From Sphingobacterium sp. xlx-96 (GTDB lineage: Bacteria > Bacteroidota > Bacteroidia > Sphingobacteriales > Sphingobacteriaceae), in assembly GCF_011007365.1 (NCBI RefSeq), contig NZ_WFKM01000001.1, positions 248,001 to 312,000 on the forward strand: DNA of 64,000 nt, in the 5' to 3' direction. Position numbers and translations under genes: made by a program. The notes below the pieces were generated by a model, which did no database searches, was not told the DNA's origin, and worked only from the letters and a program-made list of their open reading frames with translations. This document shows positions 8,734-17,352 of this stretch, piece by piece (within the stretch, counting starts at the first letter, position 1; each line of letters begins with the position of its first letter).

Positions 8734-9315
8734 TTACAGTTTGCGCACATTGATAGTGTTAGTGCCCTGTATAGTCAACGGCGAAGTTGTAATCGTAGCT
8801 GCGGTAGCCGATTCCAATGTAAATGCCCAGATCTCACCCAATGCATTACGAACTAGCATAACGACACCTGGAATAGATGTTGCAGTCTGACCTACGTAAG
8901 TATACCATACATTGTTTCCTGCTGGAGCGGTAATAGTGGAAGCTCCTGTCCAATCAGTAGCTGTGACATCACAGATGTCTGTGTTATCAAGTTTTCTCAA
9001 TTCAAAGCCTACATTAGTGGTGACAAAGGAGTTGACACGATCCGTGAATATCAGCTGAGCCGAAGTCGAAGATGTCGTACTCTGTGTAGCCGAGGTCGTA
9101 CCGAGCGTAACGTATACATTTCCAAAACTGGATGGTGTACGTGGGCTACCGATATTTCCTAATACGGCATACTCATACCCACAAGGAATAACGGCTACCG
9201 TAACCGGTTGATCTGGAGATATAGTATTTATTTCCGATTTAGTATTAAAAGAGAACATAAGTGTAGCCATAGCCGTAAGAGCTAGTGCGTTGCGGAAAAA
9301 TTGGGTTCTTTTCAT
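8734..9315 (-). CDS. Secreted protein of unknown function in HmuY-like operon
   Basis: 193 residues with a signal peptide (MKRTQFFRNALALTAMATLMFSF) and no lipobox cysteine. The mature part is rich in Thr, Ser and small residues ('TLGTTSATQSTTSSTSAQL', 'TATAATITTSPLTIQG'), which suggests an extracellular beta-rich protein. Two cysteines (one in 'IPCGYEY', one in 'DICDV') could form a disulfide. I recognise no family. It sits between two lipoproteins and is followed by a hairpin, so it may be made in excess over the genes downstream. Confidence 0.55.
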   Translation of the reverse strand: MKRTQFFRNALALTAMATLMFSFNTKSEINTISPDQPVTVAVIPCGYEYAVLGNIGSPRTPSSFGNVYVTLGTTSATQSTTSSTSAQLIFTDRVNSFVTTNVGFELRKLDNTDICDVTATDWTGASTITAPAGNNVWYTYVGQTATSIPGVVMLVRNALGEIWAFTLESATAATITTSPLTIQGTNTINVRKL

Positions 9316-9379
9316 TTTGTGGTTTTTTTTAAAATTGAACTAAAATATACATGACATCCCTCAGGGGATAAACAAGGTG

Positions 9380-10363
9380 CTATTTTGGATTGACGGCTAG
9401 ATTCAATGATCCGGTTTGATTAGGCCATCCTTTATAGGTGGCTACTCCATCATAGTAGGCTTGACCTAGTGGAAAATCTTCTGGAATACGCAGTGTAATG
9501 GATTCTAAGTCATGTTTGACGATTTTGAAATCGTAGACTTGTCCATTCGCCGTTACTTTGACCGATTGCGGATCAAGGATTAGCATAAAGGGAATCGCTC
9601 TATAGGTAATTTCACCTCCCTGCTTGACGACCTGAGATGTGGAGAAGTTTATTTTCGGTGCCCTGTATCGAATATTAATAGGATCGGCCAATGTCATACT
9701 GTGACCCAGGTAATCGAGTTTAACGTCGTGATAACCCGTGTCTATATTTGCCGGGATAGGTAGATTGGTGAGATTATAGAGATTTATTTTGTTTGCGATA
9801 GGTACTAGTCTGACATTGTTGTGCAAGCTATTTAGAATGACTTCTTTTTTTGTATTCCTGGATTGTAAGGTTGCTTTTACCAAGGTTGGGTTGTTGCCAT
9901 AAAAGTTTCCATGGATAAAAGGTAGTACCTGTAATGGATAAGTCAGCGGTTGGTTCTTAGGGTATCCAAATATTCCCCAAATTGCTTCCAGTGTCGGTGT
10001 GCTTTGTGGCTCTATATGAAGTGTATAACTGCTACGTGTGCCGTTGCTGGCGATTACGGTGTAAGTATGGTTTTTGGTCTCTGTACCGATTGGTACAATT
10101 TCTTCCGCGAGTTTTGCACCTGTGGATAATTTTATCTCAGGATCAATCAGTTCTAAACCGTAATAAAAAGGAACGTATAACGTGATTGTTTTGGCAGCAT
10201 GATCTATCGCAGCATAGAGACTCTCACCTGCAGGAACATTGGAAACTTTGTATTCCAATATACGATCTGCTGCTAATGGTTCCAAGTCGACCGTCTTCGT
10301 ACAGGAGTTAAAGGTGAAAAGTGTTAGAAACAGCCAGCAATAGATTTTAATTATATTCATCAT
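9380..10363 (-). CDS. Surface lipoprotein with Ig-like domains, paralogue of 7706-8653
   Basis: 327 residues with signal peptide and lipobox (TFNSC). 'YTVIASNGTRSSYTLHIEP' closely parallels 'YTVTAQNGEKKTYTLRTEG' in the downstream lipoprotein, and both then share a similar arrangement of beta-rich segments, so the two genes look like an old duplication. The second half ('IPANIDTGYHDVKLDYLG', 'IRYRAPKINFSTSQVVKQGGEI') resembles IPT/TIG domains. It follows the HmuY-like gene at 10384 by 20 nt. Role is inferred to be at the cell surface. Confidence 0.6.
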   Translation of the reverse strand: MMNIIKIYCWLFLTLFTFNSCTKTVDLEPLAADRILEYKVSNVPAGESLYAAIDHAAKTITLYVPFYYGLELIDPEIKLSTGAKLAEEIVPIGTETKNHTYTVIASNGTRSSYTLHIEPQSTPTLEAIWGIFGYPKNQPLTYPLQVLPFIHGNFYGNNPTLVKATLQSRNTKKEVILNSLHNNVRLVPIANKINLYNLTNLPIPANIDTGYHDVKLDYLGHSMTLADPINIRYRAPKINFSTSQVVKQGGEITYRAIPFMLILDPQSVKVTANGQVYDFKIVKHDLESITLRIPEDFPLGQAYYDGVATYKGWPNQTGSLNLAVNPK

Positions 10364-10383
10364 TTCAGTACAGGTTAATAAGA

Positions 10384-11181
10384 TTAGTTTTTGATTTCAA
10401 ATTTGGTGCTGCCTGCTTTGGCGAGTACGTAGTCAAAGGTGAACAATGGCTTTTCCGTCTTTCTTTTCCATTTATCTCTATCGAGTTCATTCTTATAGAG
10501 ACTACGTATTCTTATTTTAGCATAATTTCCTTTAGCTGTGCGAACTATGATGGTACGGGGTTCTATAGTTTTCTTTGTTCCATTAGTGGTGGTAATAGAA
10601 AGTTCTTTGTCCAATGCATAAGCGATGTGCTCATTGTCGAATGTGCCATCACGAACTAATAAACCACTGAAATCGTAGAGATACCAACCAATTTTATCAC
10701 CGATATCCCCATTCTCGTCAGGACCAAAGGCCACGCTCAGCGTACTAAAATTTTCATTAGTCGGAATATCGATAACATCTTCAAATTTTTTCTTGACGAG
10801 AAATACAGCACCCAGGCCTGGACCACCGAAGCCGAAATTGTCTTTATTCGAACCATTGTTTCCACCTACATAGGAGCGGTACACACTGGAGAAAGAAAGA
10901 TCCCAACGGTTGGTACGTTTCAAGGTTTGGCTTATGGCTTGGTTTTGTTCGAGACTGAAGAATATCGGTTCCTGTTCGCTATCTGGTTTGGCGCCCTCCG
11001 GCAAAGACTCTCCAAAATTGGAAACGGTGATCAGACGGTTGAACATTTTTTCATCGGTAGGAATATCTACTTCCTGATCGGGATTATTATTCTTACTGCA
11101 GGAGCTACCAATGGAAGCAAAAAGTAAAAGTAATAGAACATAGGGACTGATAGTATATGTTCTTCGGGATGAGTTACACAT
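10384..11181 (-). CDS. HmuY-like lipoprotein
   Basis: 265 residues with a signal peptide and lipobox (IGSSC). The motif 'TNRWDLSFSSVYRSYVGGNNG', the later 'WYLYDFSGLLVRDGT' and the C-terminal 'YAKIRIRSLYKNE' then 'FTFDYVLA' are the usual pattern of HmuY proteins, which in Porphyromonas capture heme outside the cell. The gene is first in the minus-strand operon and has a good promoter. Unlike the standard arrangement, no TonB-dependent receptor lies next to it. Heme binding is from family knowledge only; the axial histidines of the Porphyromonas protein are not conserved in many homologues, and other ligands are possible. Confidence 0.7.
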   Translation of the reverse strand: MCNSSRRTYTISPYVLLLLLFASIGSSCSKNNNPDQEVDIPTDEKMFNRLITVSNFGESLPEGAKPDSEQEPIFFSLEQNQAISQTLKRTNRWDLSFSSVYRSYVGGNNGSNKDNFGFGGPGLGAVFLVKKKFEDVIDIPTNENFSTLSVAFGPDENGDIGDKIGWYLYDFSGLLVRDGTFDNEHIAYALDKELSITTTNGTKKTIEPRTIIVRTAKGNYAKIRIRSLYKNELDRDKWKRKTEKPLFTFDYVLAKAGSTKFEIKN

Positions 11182-11222
11182 TTTTATTTATTATGTTTAT
11201 TTAAATCAATTCTAAATAATAG

Positions 11223-11230
11223 CAAATATA
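11223..11230 (-). promoter_or_regulatory. Promoter -7 element of the HmuY-like operon
   Basis: On the minus strand this reads TATATTTG, a full match to TAnnTTTG, 42 nt before the ATG at 11181. A short palindrome TGTTTAACA lies just upstream. Confidence 0.55.
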
Positions 11231-11335
11231 CACTGTTAAACAGAAAGGTAGTATATGAAAACTGGTATTTAATTTATGGAAAGCGATTTCGATTGCTAAA
11301 GAGCGGGGCAAAATTATTGAAATCGTATTAAAGCA

Positions 11336-11362
11336 AAAAAGCCCCGATTTTTCGGAGCTTTT
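11336..11362 (-). terminator. Hairpin terminator of the NTF2-like gene
   Basis: AAAAGCCCCGA and CGGAGCTTTT pair around a T-rich loop, with a T-run on the minus strand side. It lies downstream of the stop at 11404. Confidence 0.65.
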
Positions 11363-11403
11363 ATATGTGAGGAATTAACTTTTCTAGAGAAAATTTCTAA
11401 TTG

Positions 11404-11829
11404 TTATGGGTATGTTGTCACCACTTTGCTTACTTTCCATCCTTCTTTGGTCTGTACCATCGTGATGTAGTCTACACGGGTGAAATTTTCAAACTTCATG
11501 GTGGCTTTTGCTACAGATGTCGTACCAGCTTCGTCCAGTATTTCATAGGTAGTTTTACAGTTGTACTTTATGTCTTTATTCGCTTTCAAGAATGCAAGGT
11601 ATTCAGATCTGTTTGATGACTGATTGGCTGCTGCATTTGTATATGCAAAATCCGGTGTAAAAAGGTGTTTGTTGAATTCGACGTTACCTAGAGAGATGGC
11701 TTCTACATAAGTAAGTGCGATTTTCTTCGTATTCACATCTTTCAATGGGTTGACTGTTTCTTTTGCAAATGAACTGAAAGAAAATGCTAGCGTGAATAAT
11801 GTTGCGATGGTTGCGATAGTCCGTTTCAT
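11404..11829 (-). CDS. Secreted NTF2-like (lumazine-binding-like) protein
   Basis: 141 residues from the ATG at 11829, which begins a good signal peptide (MKRTIATIATLFTLAFSFSSFA). Upstream in-frame starts would lie inside the promoter. 'IALTYVEAISLGNVEFNKHLFTPDFAY' and 'YLAFLKANKDIKYNCKTTYEIL' followed by 'DYITMVQTKEGWKVSKVVTTY' is the cone-shaped NTF2-like fold seen in SnoaL and Lumazine_bd_2 proteins. These usually bind small molecules; no catalytic role can be assigned. Confidence 0.65.
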   Translation of the reverse strand: MKRTIATIATLFTLAFSFSSFAKETVNPLKDVNTKKIALTYVEAISLGNVEFNKHLFTPDFAYTNAAANQSSNRSEYLAFLKANKDIKYNCKTTYEILDEAGTTSVAKATMKFENFTRVDYITMVQTKEGWKVSKVVTTYP

Positions 11830-11889
11830 AGTTGTAATTTTTTTAGTTGTTGTTATTTTTTGTTTTAACTCTTGTCGTATTTGTTGATT

Positions 11890-11897
11890 CAAAAGTA
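11890..11897 (-). promoter_or_regulatory. Promoter -7 element of the NTF2-like gene
   Basis: Reads TACTTTTG on the minus strand, matching TAnnTTTG, about 60 nt before the ATG at 11829. Confidence 0.5.
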
Positions 11898-12088
11898 GGG
11901 TAGAATCCGCTGTGACGAAATGATCTTTCGACCAGTATTTTCTATTTCTCGGTAAAATCGCTGATTATTTCGGTGAAAAATGAGACTATTGTTTTACCGA
12001 GTTAGGAGAGGGGGACTTGTATTAAAAATTGAGGAATATGGTCGAAGTAAGTAGTCTTTTGTTTAATTTAGATTATTATATACCTCTT

Positions 12089-13237
12089 ATGTTAAAAAGA
12101 TACATCTTCAGTTTGGTCATTTGTTTGCTGTTTTCAACGAGCAGTTTTTCTCAAATGAAATTCAAGTTTAATAATGTAGATACAATAAGCGCATTAAATA
12201 GGAATCTGATCGATTTTTTTGGAAAATATATCGATGTGAAGTCTGCAGGGAAGGACGATTCAGATTTTTGGTTCCAAGAGGAAAATTTCAATTTACCGAG
12301 AAATGACAGCTATGAGCCGTGGCTTTACAATATGTTTTCTTATCGAATACAGACAATTTTGGGACTGTCAAAGGTCTCCGAGAATCAATATAACGTCAAA
12401 GTAATGTTGGAAACAAATACGGATAGCGTCTCTACCATGGTTTACGCTATACAGAACTACATTATCAAGCAAACTTCATCTGGCTTGAAAATGCAGGATA
12501 TCCTCGGATTTAGACTCAATAATGAAAATTACCAGTTAAAAAAAGATCAATACTTTGATTTTTATTATCCCAAAGATCATCCTTTTCTAACAAAGGACAT
12601 CGATCAGATTAACAACTATGTAAAAAAAATAGAAACGTACTTTGGCAAAGAAGTTCCTTTTAAATTACGATATGTTTACGCACCAGGATGTGAGGCTTTG
12701 TTTTACATGCGAGGTTATGATTATGTCGCCAATATGATGTCGACCAAAAGTACGGTATGTGGCTTGACTGACCCACAGAATCGTATCTTGTTTAGTTCGG
12801 ATACTACTTTGCATAAACATGAACTTTTACGTCTGTTAACGGTATTGTATCCTAAGTACCCGGCTATAGTGATGGATGGATTCACCAATTTAATAGGCGG
12901 AGCTGCAGGCAAACCCATTATGTATCATCTACGTAAACTAGCCCCATACATTCTTGAAAATCCCAAAGTTTTAGATGATTTGAACGCCTTTTATTATTAT
13001 GATGATGAGACAAACCCTCATTTTGTATTTAATGCTATAGCAACCAACTATTTTATCCAAAGAAATGGAGAACAAGCGTTGAAGGAGTTTATGCGGAGAG
13101 AAGATATGAGAAAGGACAATGTTTCTGATTTTTTGAAAAAGCACTGCGGGGTAGATGATGTCAAATTGTTCTTCTTACAACAATTTCGAACCTATTCCGA
13201 TCCCGAAAAAGATCTTGAATTTATTAATATTCTGTAG
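12089..13237 (+). CDS. Secreted peptidase-like protein with incomplete zinc motif
   Basis: 382 residues from the ATG at 12089, chosen because it begins a signal peptide (MLKRYIFSLVICLLFSTSSFSQ); a longer frame starts at 12029. The segment 'HKHELLRLLTVLYPKYPAIVMDGFTNLIGG' has the layout of gluzincin (MA-like) peptidases, HExxH followed about 20 residues later by 'ExGxAxyxGG', but the second His is Arg and the distal Glu is Asp. The protein may therefore be an inactive relative. Function is unknown. It precedes the M28 peptidase gene by 58 nt and may be co-transcribed with it. Confidence 0.5.
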   Translation: MLKRYIFSLVICLLFSTSSFSQMKFKFNNVDTISALNRNLIDFFGKYIDVKSAGKDDSDFWFQEENFNLPRNDSYEPWLYNMFSYRIQTILGLSKVSENQYNVKVMLETNTDSVSTMVYAIQNYIIKQTSSGLKMQDILGFRLNNENYQLKKDQYFDFYYPKDHPFLTKDIDQINNYVKKIETYFGKEVPFKLRYVYAPGCEALFYMRGYDYVANMMSTKSTVCGLTDPQNRILFSSDTTLHKHELLRLLTVLYPKYPAIVMDGFTNLIGGAAGKPIMYHLRKLAPYILENPKVLDDLNAFYYYDDETNPHFVFNAIATNYFIQRNGEQALKEFMRREDMRKDNVSDFLKKHCGVDDVKLFFLQQFRTYSDPEKDLEFINIL

Positions 13238-13295
13238 CTTATTTTATAAGAATTACGAATACTTGTATAGTAAATAACAAACAACTTATAAACTG

Positions 13296-14864
13296 ATGAG
13301 AATGATATTATCTAAGCACAACGCTTTAAAAACCGTTGCCCTAGCATGTATGCTGGCGTGTAGTACTTCTATTGTTGCGCAGAATAAAGACGCAATAGTT
13401 TCGGCTATCGTTCAGGAAGCAAATACAAACTCGCAATTGGAAAACTATGCTTTTGAATTGGTAGATATGATTGGGCCGCGTATGGTGGGAAGCCCACAGA
13501 TGCAACAAGCGCATGATTGGGTAGTCAAGAAATACATTGCACTGGGAGTAGACGCGCGCAATGAAGCCTATGGCGAATGGCGTTCGTGGGATAGGGGTAC
13601 CTCACAGGCGACTATGGTATTTCCGAGGACAAAATCATTGGAGGGTACGCAATTGGCGTTTAGCCCGATGACAAAGGGAAAGGGAGTCGAGGCCGAAGTG
13701 ATTGCGATGCCTGTATTTAATTCCGCAGCAGATTTTCAGGCTTGGTTAAAAACCATAAAAGGGAAGATGGTCTTGATCGGAATGAACCCCTTATCTGGTC
13801 GGTCGGAAGCCAATTGGAAAGAATCAGCCTCATCAGAAGGCTATACAAAATATCTGTCCCAAAAGAATGAACAGCTTAAAAAATGGGATCTTAGTATGTC
13901 TTATACCGAAAGCAGTCGACGTACCCTACCTATCATTCTAGAGACAGCAGGTGCGGTCGGTGTCATTGATTCTTATTGGACTGAATTACCCGGATTGACC
14001 CGGATATTTGATGCAAAATCGAAGCAGATTCCTGTTTTTAACATTGCCTTGGAGGATTACGGATTACTATATCGTATGGCAGAGCGTGGTGTCAAACCGA
14101 GGGTACTTTTAGAGGGTAACTCTAAAGAGCTCGGAACAGCGAAGACGTATAATAGTATAGCTGAAATAAAGAGCAAGGAAAAACCGAATGAATACGTGGT
14201 CTTGTCCGCCCACCTTGATTCTTGGGACGGAGGAAACGGGGCTACCGATAATGCCACAGGGGTGATCACGATGATGGAAGCGGTACGTATCTTGCGAAAA
14301 ATATATCCTGATAATAAACGGACCATCTTGGTCGGAAACTGGGGTAGCGAGGAGCAGGGGTTGAATGGTTCTTCGGCTTTTGTAGAAGATCATCCCGAGA
14401 TCGCTAAGAATATCCAGGTCGTATGGAATCAGGATAATGGTACGGGACGTATTGTACGCATTGCCGGTAGTGGTTTTGAAAAATCGTATGAATATATAGG
14501 CCGTTGGCTTCAATATCTGCCGGAAGAGTTTCGTCGGGAAATCCAGACAACTTTCCCCGGTATGCCAGGCACGGGGGGAAGTGACCATTCTTCGTTTGTC
14601 CAAAGAGGGATACCAGCTTTTGGTCTGTCATCGACATCATGGGATTATGGTAAGTTGACTTGGCATACCAACCGAGATACCTACGATAAGATTGTCTTTG
14701 ACGAAGTGAAGCAGAATGCAATTATCGTTGCGATTCTTACCTATTTAGCCTGTGAAGAGCCGGAATTGGTGCCACGGGATAAAATAGTCTTACCGATAGA
14801 TAAACAAGGCAAACAAATGGAGTGGCCGACTAATATCAAAGCCAAAAGAACCAGCGGTAATTAA
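13296..14864 (+). CDS. M28-family zinc aminopeptidase / carboxypeptidase Q-like, secreted
   Basis: 522 residues with a signal peptide ending near 'STSIVAQ'. The co-catalytic zinc signature is complete: 'VLSAHLDSWDGGNGATDNATG' supplies His and the bridging Asp, 'NWGSEEQGLNGS' the Glu-Glu pair, and 'GTGGSDHSSF' a further Asp/His region. A PA-like insert lies between the N-terminal 'DMIGPRMVGSPQMQQAHDWV' and the catalytic part. M28 enzymes remove single residues from peptides. It acts outside the cytoplasm, probably in the periplasm. A perfect hairpin terminator follows. Confidence 0.85.
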   Translation: MRMILSKHNALKTVALACMLACSTSIVAQNKDAIVSAIVQEANTNSQLENYAFELVDMIGPRMVGSPQMQQAHDWVVKKYIALGVDARNEAYGEWRSWDRGTSQATMVFPRTKSLEGTQLAFSPMTKGKGVEAEVIAMPVFNSAADFQAWLKTIKGKMVLIGMNPLSGRSEANWKESASSEGYTKYLSQKNEQLKKWDLSMSYTESSRRTLPIILETAGAVGVIDSYWTELPGLTRIFDAKSKQIPVFNIALEDYGLLYRMAERGVKPRVLLEGNSKELGTAKTYNSIAEIKSKEKPNEYVVLSAHLDSWDGGNGATDNATGVITMMEAVRILRKIYPDNKRTILVGNWGSEEQGLNGSSAFVEDHPEIAKNIQVVWNQDNGTGRIVRIAGSGFEKSYEYIGRWLQYLPEEFRREIQTTFPGMPGTGGSDHSSFVQRGIPAFGLSSTSWDYGKLTWHTNRDTYDKIVFDEVKQNAIIVAILTYLACEEPELVPRDKIVLPIDKQGKQMEWPTNIKAKRTSGN

Positions 14865-14883
14865 TTTACCGATTGGAATACTT

Positions 14884-14912
14884 CTGAGCCTTCAATCAAA
14901 TTGAAGGCTCAG
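14884..14912 (+). terminator. Perfect hairpin terminator after the M28 peptidase gene
   Basis: CTGAGCCTTCAAT pairs perfectly with ATTGAAGGCTCAG around CAA, and CTGTTTTT follows. Confidence 0.9.
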
Positions 14913-15134
14913 CTGTTTTTAGAGAAGTAGTAGGGAGATGTACCAATAATGTACTAAAGAGGTACTGTATATACCTACGCTATACCGAAGGTAGGAGGCA
15001 CTTGAACGGACTTTAGCGGACTTAAGGGGACTTTGAGCGAGGGATTGGCTCAGTCCCACAGGGCACCTGCACGAAACCGAGAGCCTTCTAGAATCGAACC
15101 CCGGCCATCCCTTCTGGTTCTCATCCCTCTAAAC
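14913..15134. other. Non-coding stretch with short repeats and a tRNA-like fragment
   Basis: No gene is seen. Three copies of GGACTT occur within 15008-15035 (GGACTTTAGC, GGACTTAAGG, GGACTTTGAG). Further on, AGAATCGAACCCC at about 15090-15102 resembles a tRNA T-arm read on the minus strand, but no full cloverleaf can be drawn, so it may be a decayed tRNA or attachment-site scar next to the real tRNA-Ser. Confidence 0.3.
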
Positions 15135-15136
15135 GC

Positions 15137-15168
15137 AAAAAACCTCCATCTTTCGATGAAGGTTTTTC
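15137..15168 (-). terminator. Hairpin terminator downstream of tRNA-Ser
   Basis: AAAAAACCT.CATC pairs with GATG.AGGTTTTT around TTTC. It directly follows the 3' end of the minus-strand tRNA gene and ends in T's. Confidence 0.75.
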
Positions 15169-15170
15169 TG

Positions 15171-15255
15171 CGGAGAGCGAGGGATTCGAACCCCCGAACC
15201 TGTGACAGTTAACGGTTTTCAAGACCGCCGCATTCGACCACTCTGCCAGCTCTCC
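15171..15255 (-). tRNA. tRNA-Ser (anticodon UGA)
   Basis: On the minus strand the acceptor stem is GGAGAGC paired with GCTCTCC, followed by discriminator G. The D-arm starts TGGCAGAGTGG, the anticodon loop reads CTTGAAA with anticodon TGA, a long variable arm (AACTGTCACAGGTT region) is present as in all class II Ser tRNAs, and the T-loop is GGTTCGAATCC. No CCA is encoded. Confidence 0.95.
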
Positions 15256-15378
15256 GCCACAAAAGTAGAAAAACTAACTAATTCTGCAAAACTAAAATAG
15301 ACACTAACTTCTTACCGCTTGAAAATGAGAGCGATTAATTTGTTTTTACCTGTTGGAGCAATTAAAAACAGGCAAAAA

Positions 15379-16263
15379 TCAAGGTAAAAGAAGTTCTCCG
15401 CTATGTTTTTTTATGTTCGCAGTTATCTTATCGATAGGTAAATCATCCGAATCTCGACCGAAAGGCTCTTCAATAGATTCGCCTATCATCTCGATGCTGA
15501 TAAGGACATAAAATATAAAGGGAACAGCTAGTGCAACGAAATAACCAATCGAAAACACATAGCCAAAAGGTAGAGTAGCGGTGTAAATGATGATAAATAT
15601 TTTAATAAATGAGCTGTAAGCAATAGGGATCGGAGTGTTCTTGATTCTTTCGCAGGCTCCACATACGCCAGTCATCGCTGTGAGTTCATCATTGAGCATT
15701 CGGAATTGTTCACCCGTAATGATATGCTGTATGTAAAGGTTGTTTGTCTTCCTGAAGATGAGTGATGCGACCTGGTTGGGACCGTGCTTCTTATCATCTA
15801 GTCCGTTTAGTTCGGGATGTAAGGCTTCATCAAGCATAAACTTGGTATATTCCGAGCGGAGGAAGTTGTACAGTGTTTCGGCATAGAGTGGTATTGCTTT
15901 TCTGTAAAAGCTACGATTTACCTTATCATCAAGAGGCAACATGGCATTGAGCTTGATCGCCAATGAGCGGCTGACATTAGTCAATGCTCCCCACTGTTTA
16001 CGAGCCTCCCACCAGCGATCGTAAGCTGTATTGGTGCGAAATACCAATATCAGAGAGAGTACAAATCCCAATAGACTATGGACTATAGTGATGTTCTTGA
16101 CCCAGCTTTTGTCAGATAGTTTGAGGTATTCTAGTTCGAGATAAGCTACCCCCCAGGAAAATAATGCCGTAACAACTAATAACGGAGCTATTTTTTTGAT
16201 GTAATCTGATTTATAGAAGTAACCGATGAGATTAAACCAATCTTTAGGATTGTAAACTTTCAT
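15379..16263 (-). CDS. Bestrophin-family anion channel
   Basis: 294 residues. The hallmark 'FRTNTAYDRWWEARK' is at residues 75-89, and four hydrophobic segments are visible (about 25-45, 58-76, and a pair around 225-265: 'FIIIYTATLPFGYVFSIGYFVALAVPFIFYVLI'). Bacterial bestrophins are pentameric inner-membrane chloride or cation channels. 'IEEPFGRDSDDLPID' near the end is the conserved region that closes the cytosolic neck. The gene stands alone on the minus strand. Confidence 0.85.
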   Translation of the reverse strand: MKVYNPKDWFNLIGYFYKSDYIKKIAPLLVVTALFSWGVAYLELEYLKLSDKSWVKNITIVHSLLGFVLSLILVFRTNTAYDRWWEARKQWGALTNVSRSLAIKLNAMLPLDDKVNRSFYRKAIPLYAETLYNFLRSEYTKFMLDEALHPELNGLDDKKHGPNQVASLIFRKTNNLYIQHIITGEQFRMLNDELTAMTGVCGACERIKNTPIPIAYSSFIKIFIIIYTATLPFGYVFSIGYFVALAVPFIFYVLISIEMIGESIEEPFGRDSDDLPIDKITANIKKHSGELLLP

Positions 16264-16327
16264 ATGTATATAATTATCTTCGATGAGCTCGCAAGCTCGG
16301 TTTGCTTTTTAATGGCCCTTAACTTGT

Positions 16328-16343
16328 CCCGACTTGTCGGGAT
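16328..16343. repeat. Short inverted repeat in intergenic region
   Basis: TCCCGAC and GTCGGGA pair around TT in the 188-nt gap between divergent genes. It lacks a T-run, so it may be an operator or a small repeat element. Confidence 0.35.
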
Positions 16344-16451
16344 GGAATATCTAGGGTACAGCTGTTCTTGGTGGTATAAGTTGTAATTAATAGTTATTTC
16401 ATACATAAAAGTATTGTTTGGAACTGATAAATACATTATTTTCGGTGCAAT

Positions 16452-17306
16452 ATGGCAAAATATCAGAAAAGGAGCAAGGAGAAATTGGCATCAGCCGCCA
16501 GTGATAGAAAGCCTTATTTGATTTGGAGTATTCTCATACCCATTGGATTGATTTTTCTGTTTGCACTCTGGCATTATCGCACCGGGATTTTCTATTATTT
16601 CAAAGCTATCGTTGGGAAAGAAGCCCGTTTTACGGATTCGGATAAAAATAAGCACGATGCCCGAAATATATTTTTGATGTCGGAACACCGTGACAAAATA
16701 TTTGGAGTAGATGTGAGCGAGTATCAGGGCAAGATCGATTGGCCGTCCGTAGTGCATATCAATGGAGAGTTTCCCGTGGATTTCATTTTTGTTCGTGCCA
16801 CGATGGGGCAGCGGAATAAGGATAAGAGATTTCAGAAAAATTGGGTCGGCGTGCAACAACAAAATAAGTTGCGTGGAGCTTATCATTATTTTAGACCTAA
16901 TGAAAATTCAGTAAAGCAAGCTCAGAATTTTATAAATACAGTGAAGCTGGAGTCGGGCGATTTGCCGCCTGTGCTTGATATTGAAGAACGTCCGAAGAGT
17001 CAGTCAATGGATAGTTTGAAAGTAGGGTTAAAGCGTTGGTTGGATAAAGTGGAAGAGCACTACAAAGTCAAGCCTATTGTCTATTCAGGAGATAGCTATT
17101 TCTCTGATTTTTTGGAAAAAGAATTTGCAGACTATACGCTGTGGATCGCAAACTATAATTTTTGGGTAGAGAAACCTAAAAGGCATTGGGATTTTTGGCA
17201 GTTTTCAGAACGCGGAGCTGTGTCTGGAATTAGGGGATATGTTGATCTGAATATGTTTCAGGGGGATATTGAAGATCTAGAAAAGCTGTGTATTCCTTTC
17301 AAGTAG
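16452..17306 (+). CDS. GH25 lysozyme (N,O-diacetylmuramidase), membrane-anchored
   Basis: 284 residues. One N-terminal membrane helix (about 22-41) follows a basic stretch, so the enzyme faces the periplasm. The GH25 domain begins at 'GVDVSEYQGKIDW' (Asp87) and the catalytic pair is in 'LDIEE' (Asp176, Glu178); 'GAYHYFRP' and 'DFWQFSERG' are also typical. It cleaves the MurNAc-GlcNAc bond of peptidoglycan. It is a host cell-wall enzyme, unrelated to the prophage further on. Thioredoxin follows 46 nt later. Confidence 0.9.
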   Translation: MAKYQKRSKEKLASAASDRKPYLIWSILIPIGLIFLFALWHYRTGIFYYFKAIVGKEARFTDSDKNKHDARNIFLMSEHRDKIFGVDVSEYQGKIDWPSVVHINGEFPVDFIFVRATMGQRNKDKRFQKNWVGVQQQNKLRGAYHYFRPNENSVKQAQNFINTVKLESGDLPPVLDIEERPKSQSMDSLKVGLKRWLDKVEEHYKVKPIVYSGDSYFSDFLEKEFADYTLWIANYNFWVEKPKRHWDFWQFSERGAVSGIRGYVDLNMFQGDIEDLEKLCIPFK

Positions 17307-17352
17307 TGAGCATAGTAAAACAAAAGAAGTTTTTATTGGTTATTGTAATAAT

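Noticed and set aside
14109..14721. Overlapping minus-strand frames within the M28 peptidase gene
   Set aside because: Two frames in the same DNA, neither protein-like; the plus strand holds the full zinc signature.
15171..15255. tRNA-Ser as attachment site of the prophage
   Set aside because: The integrase is 11 kb away at the aldolase-lepA gap, and no tRNA 3' end repeat is found at the prophage borders.
16491..16886. 131-residue minus-strand frame within the lysozyme gene
   Set aside because: The plus-strand GH25 frame has all active-site motifs; the minus frame has none and no promoter.
16452..17306. GH25 lysozyme as part of a second prophage
   Set aside because: It has a membrane anchor, host-like base composition with GATC sites, and no phage genes nearby.
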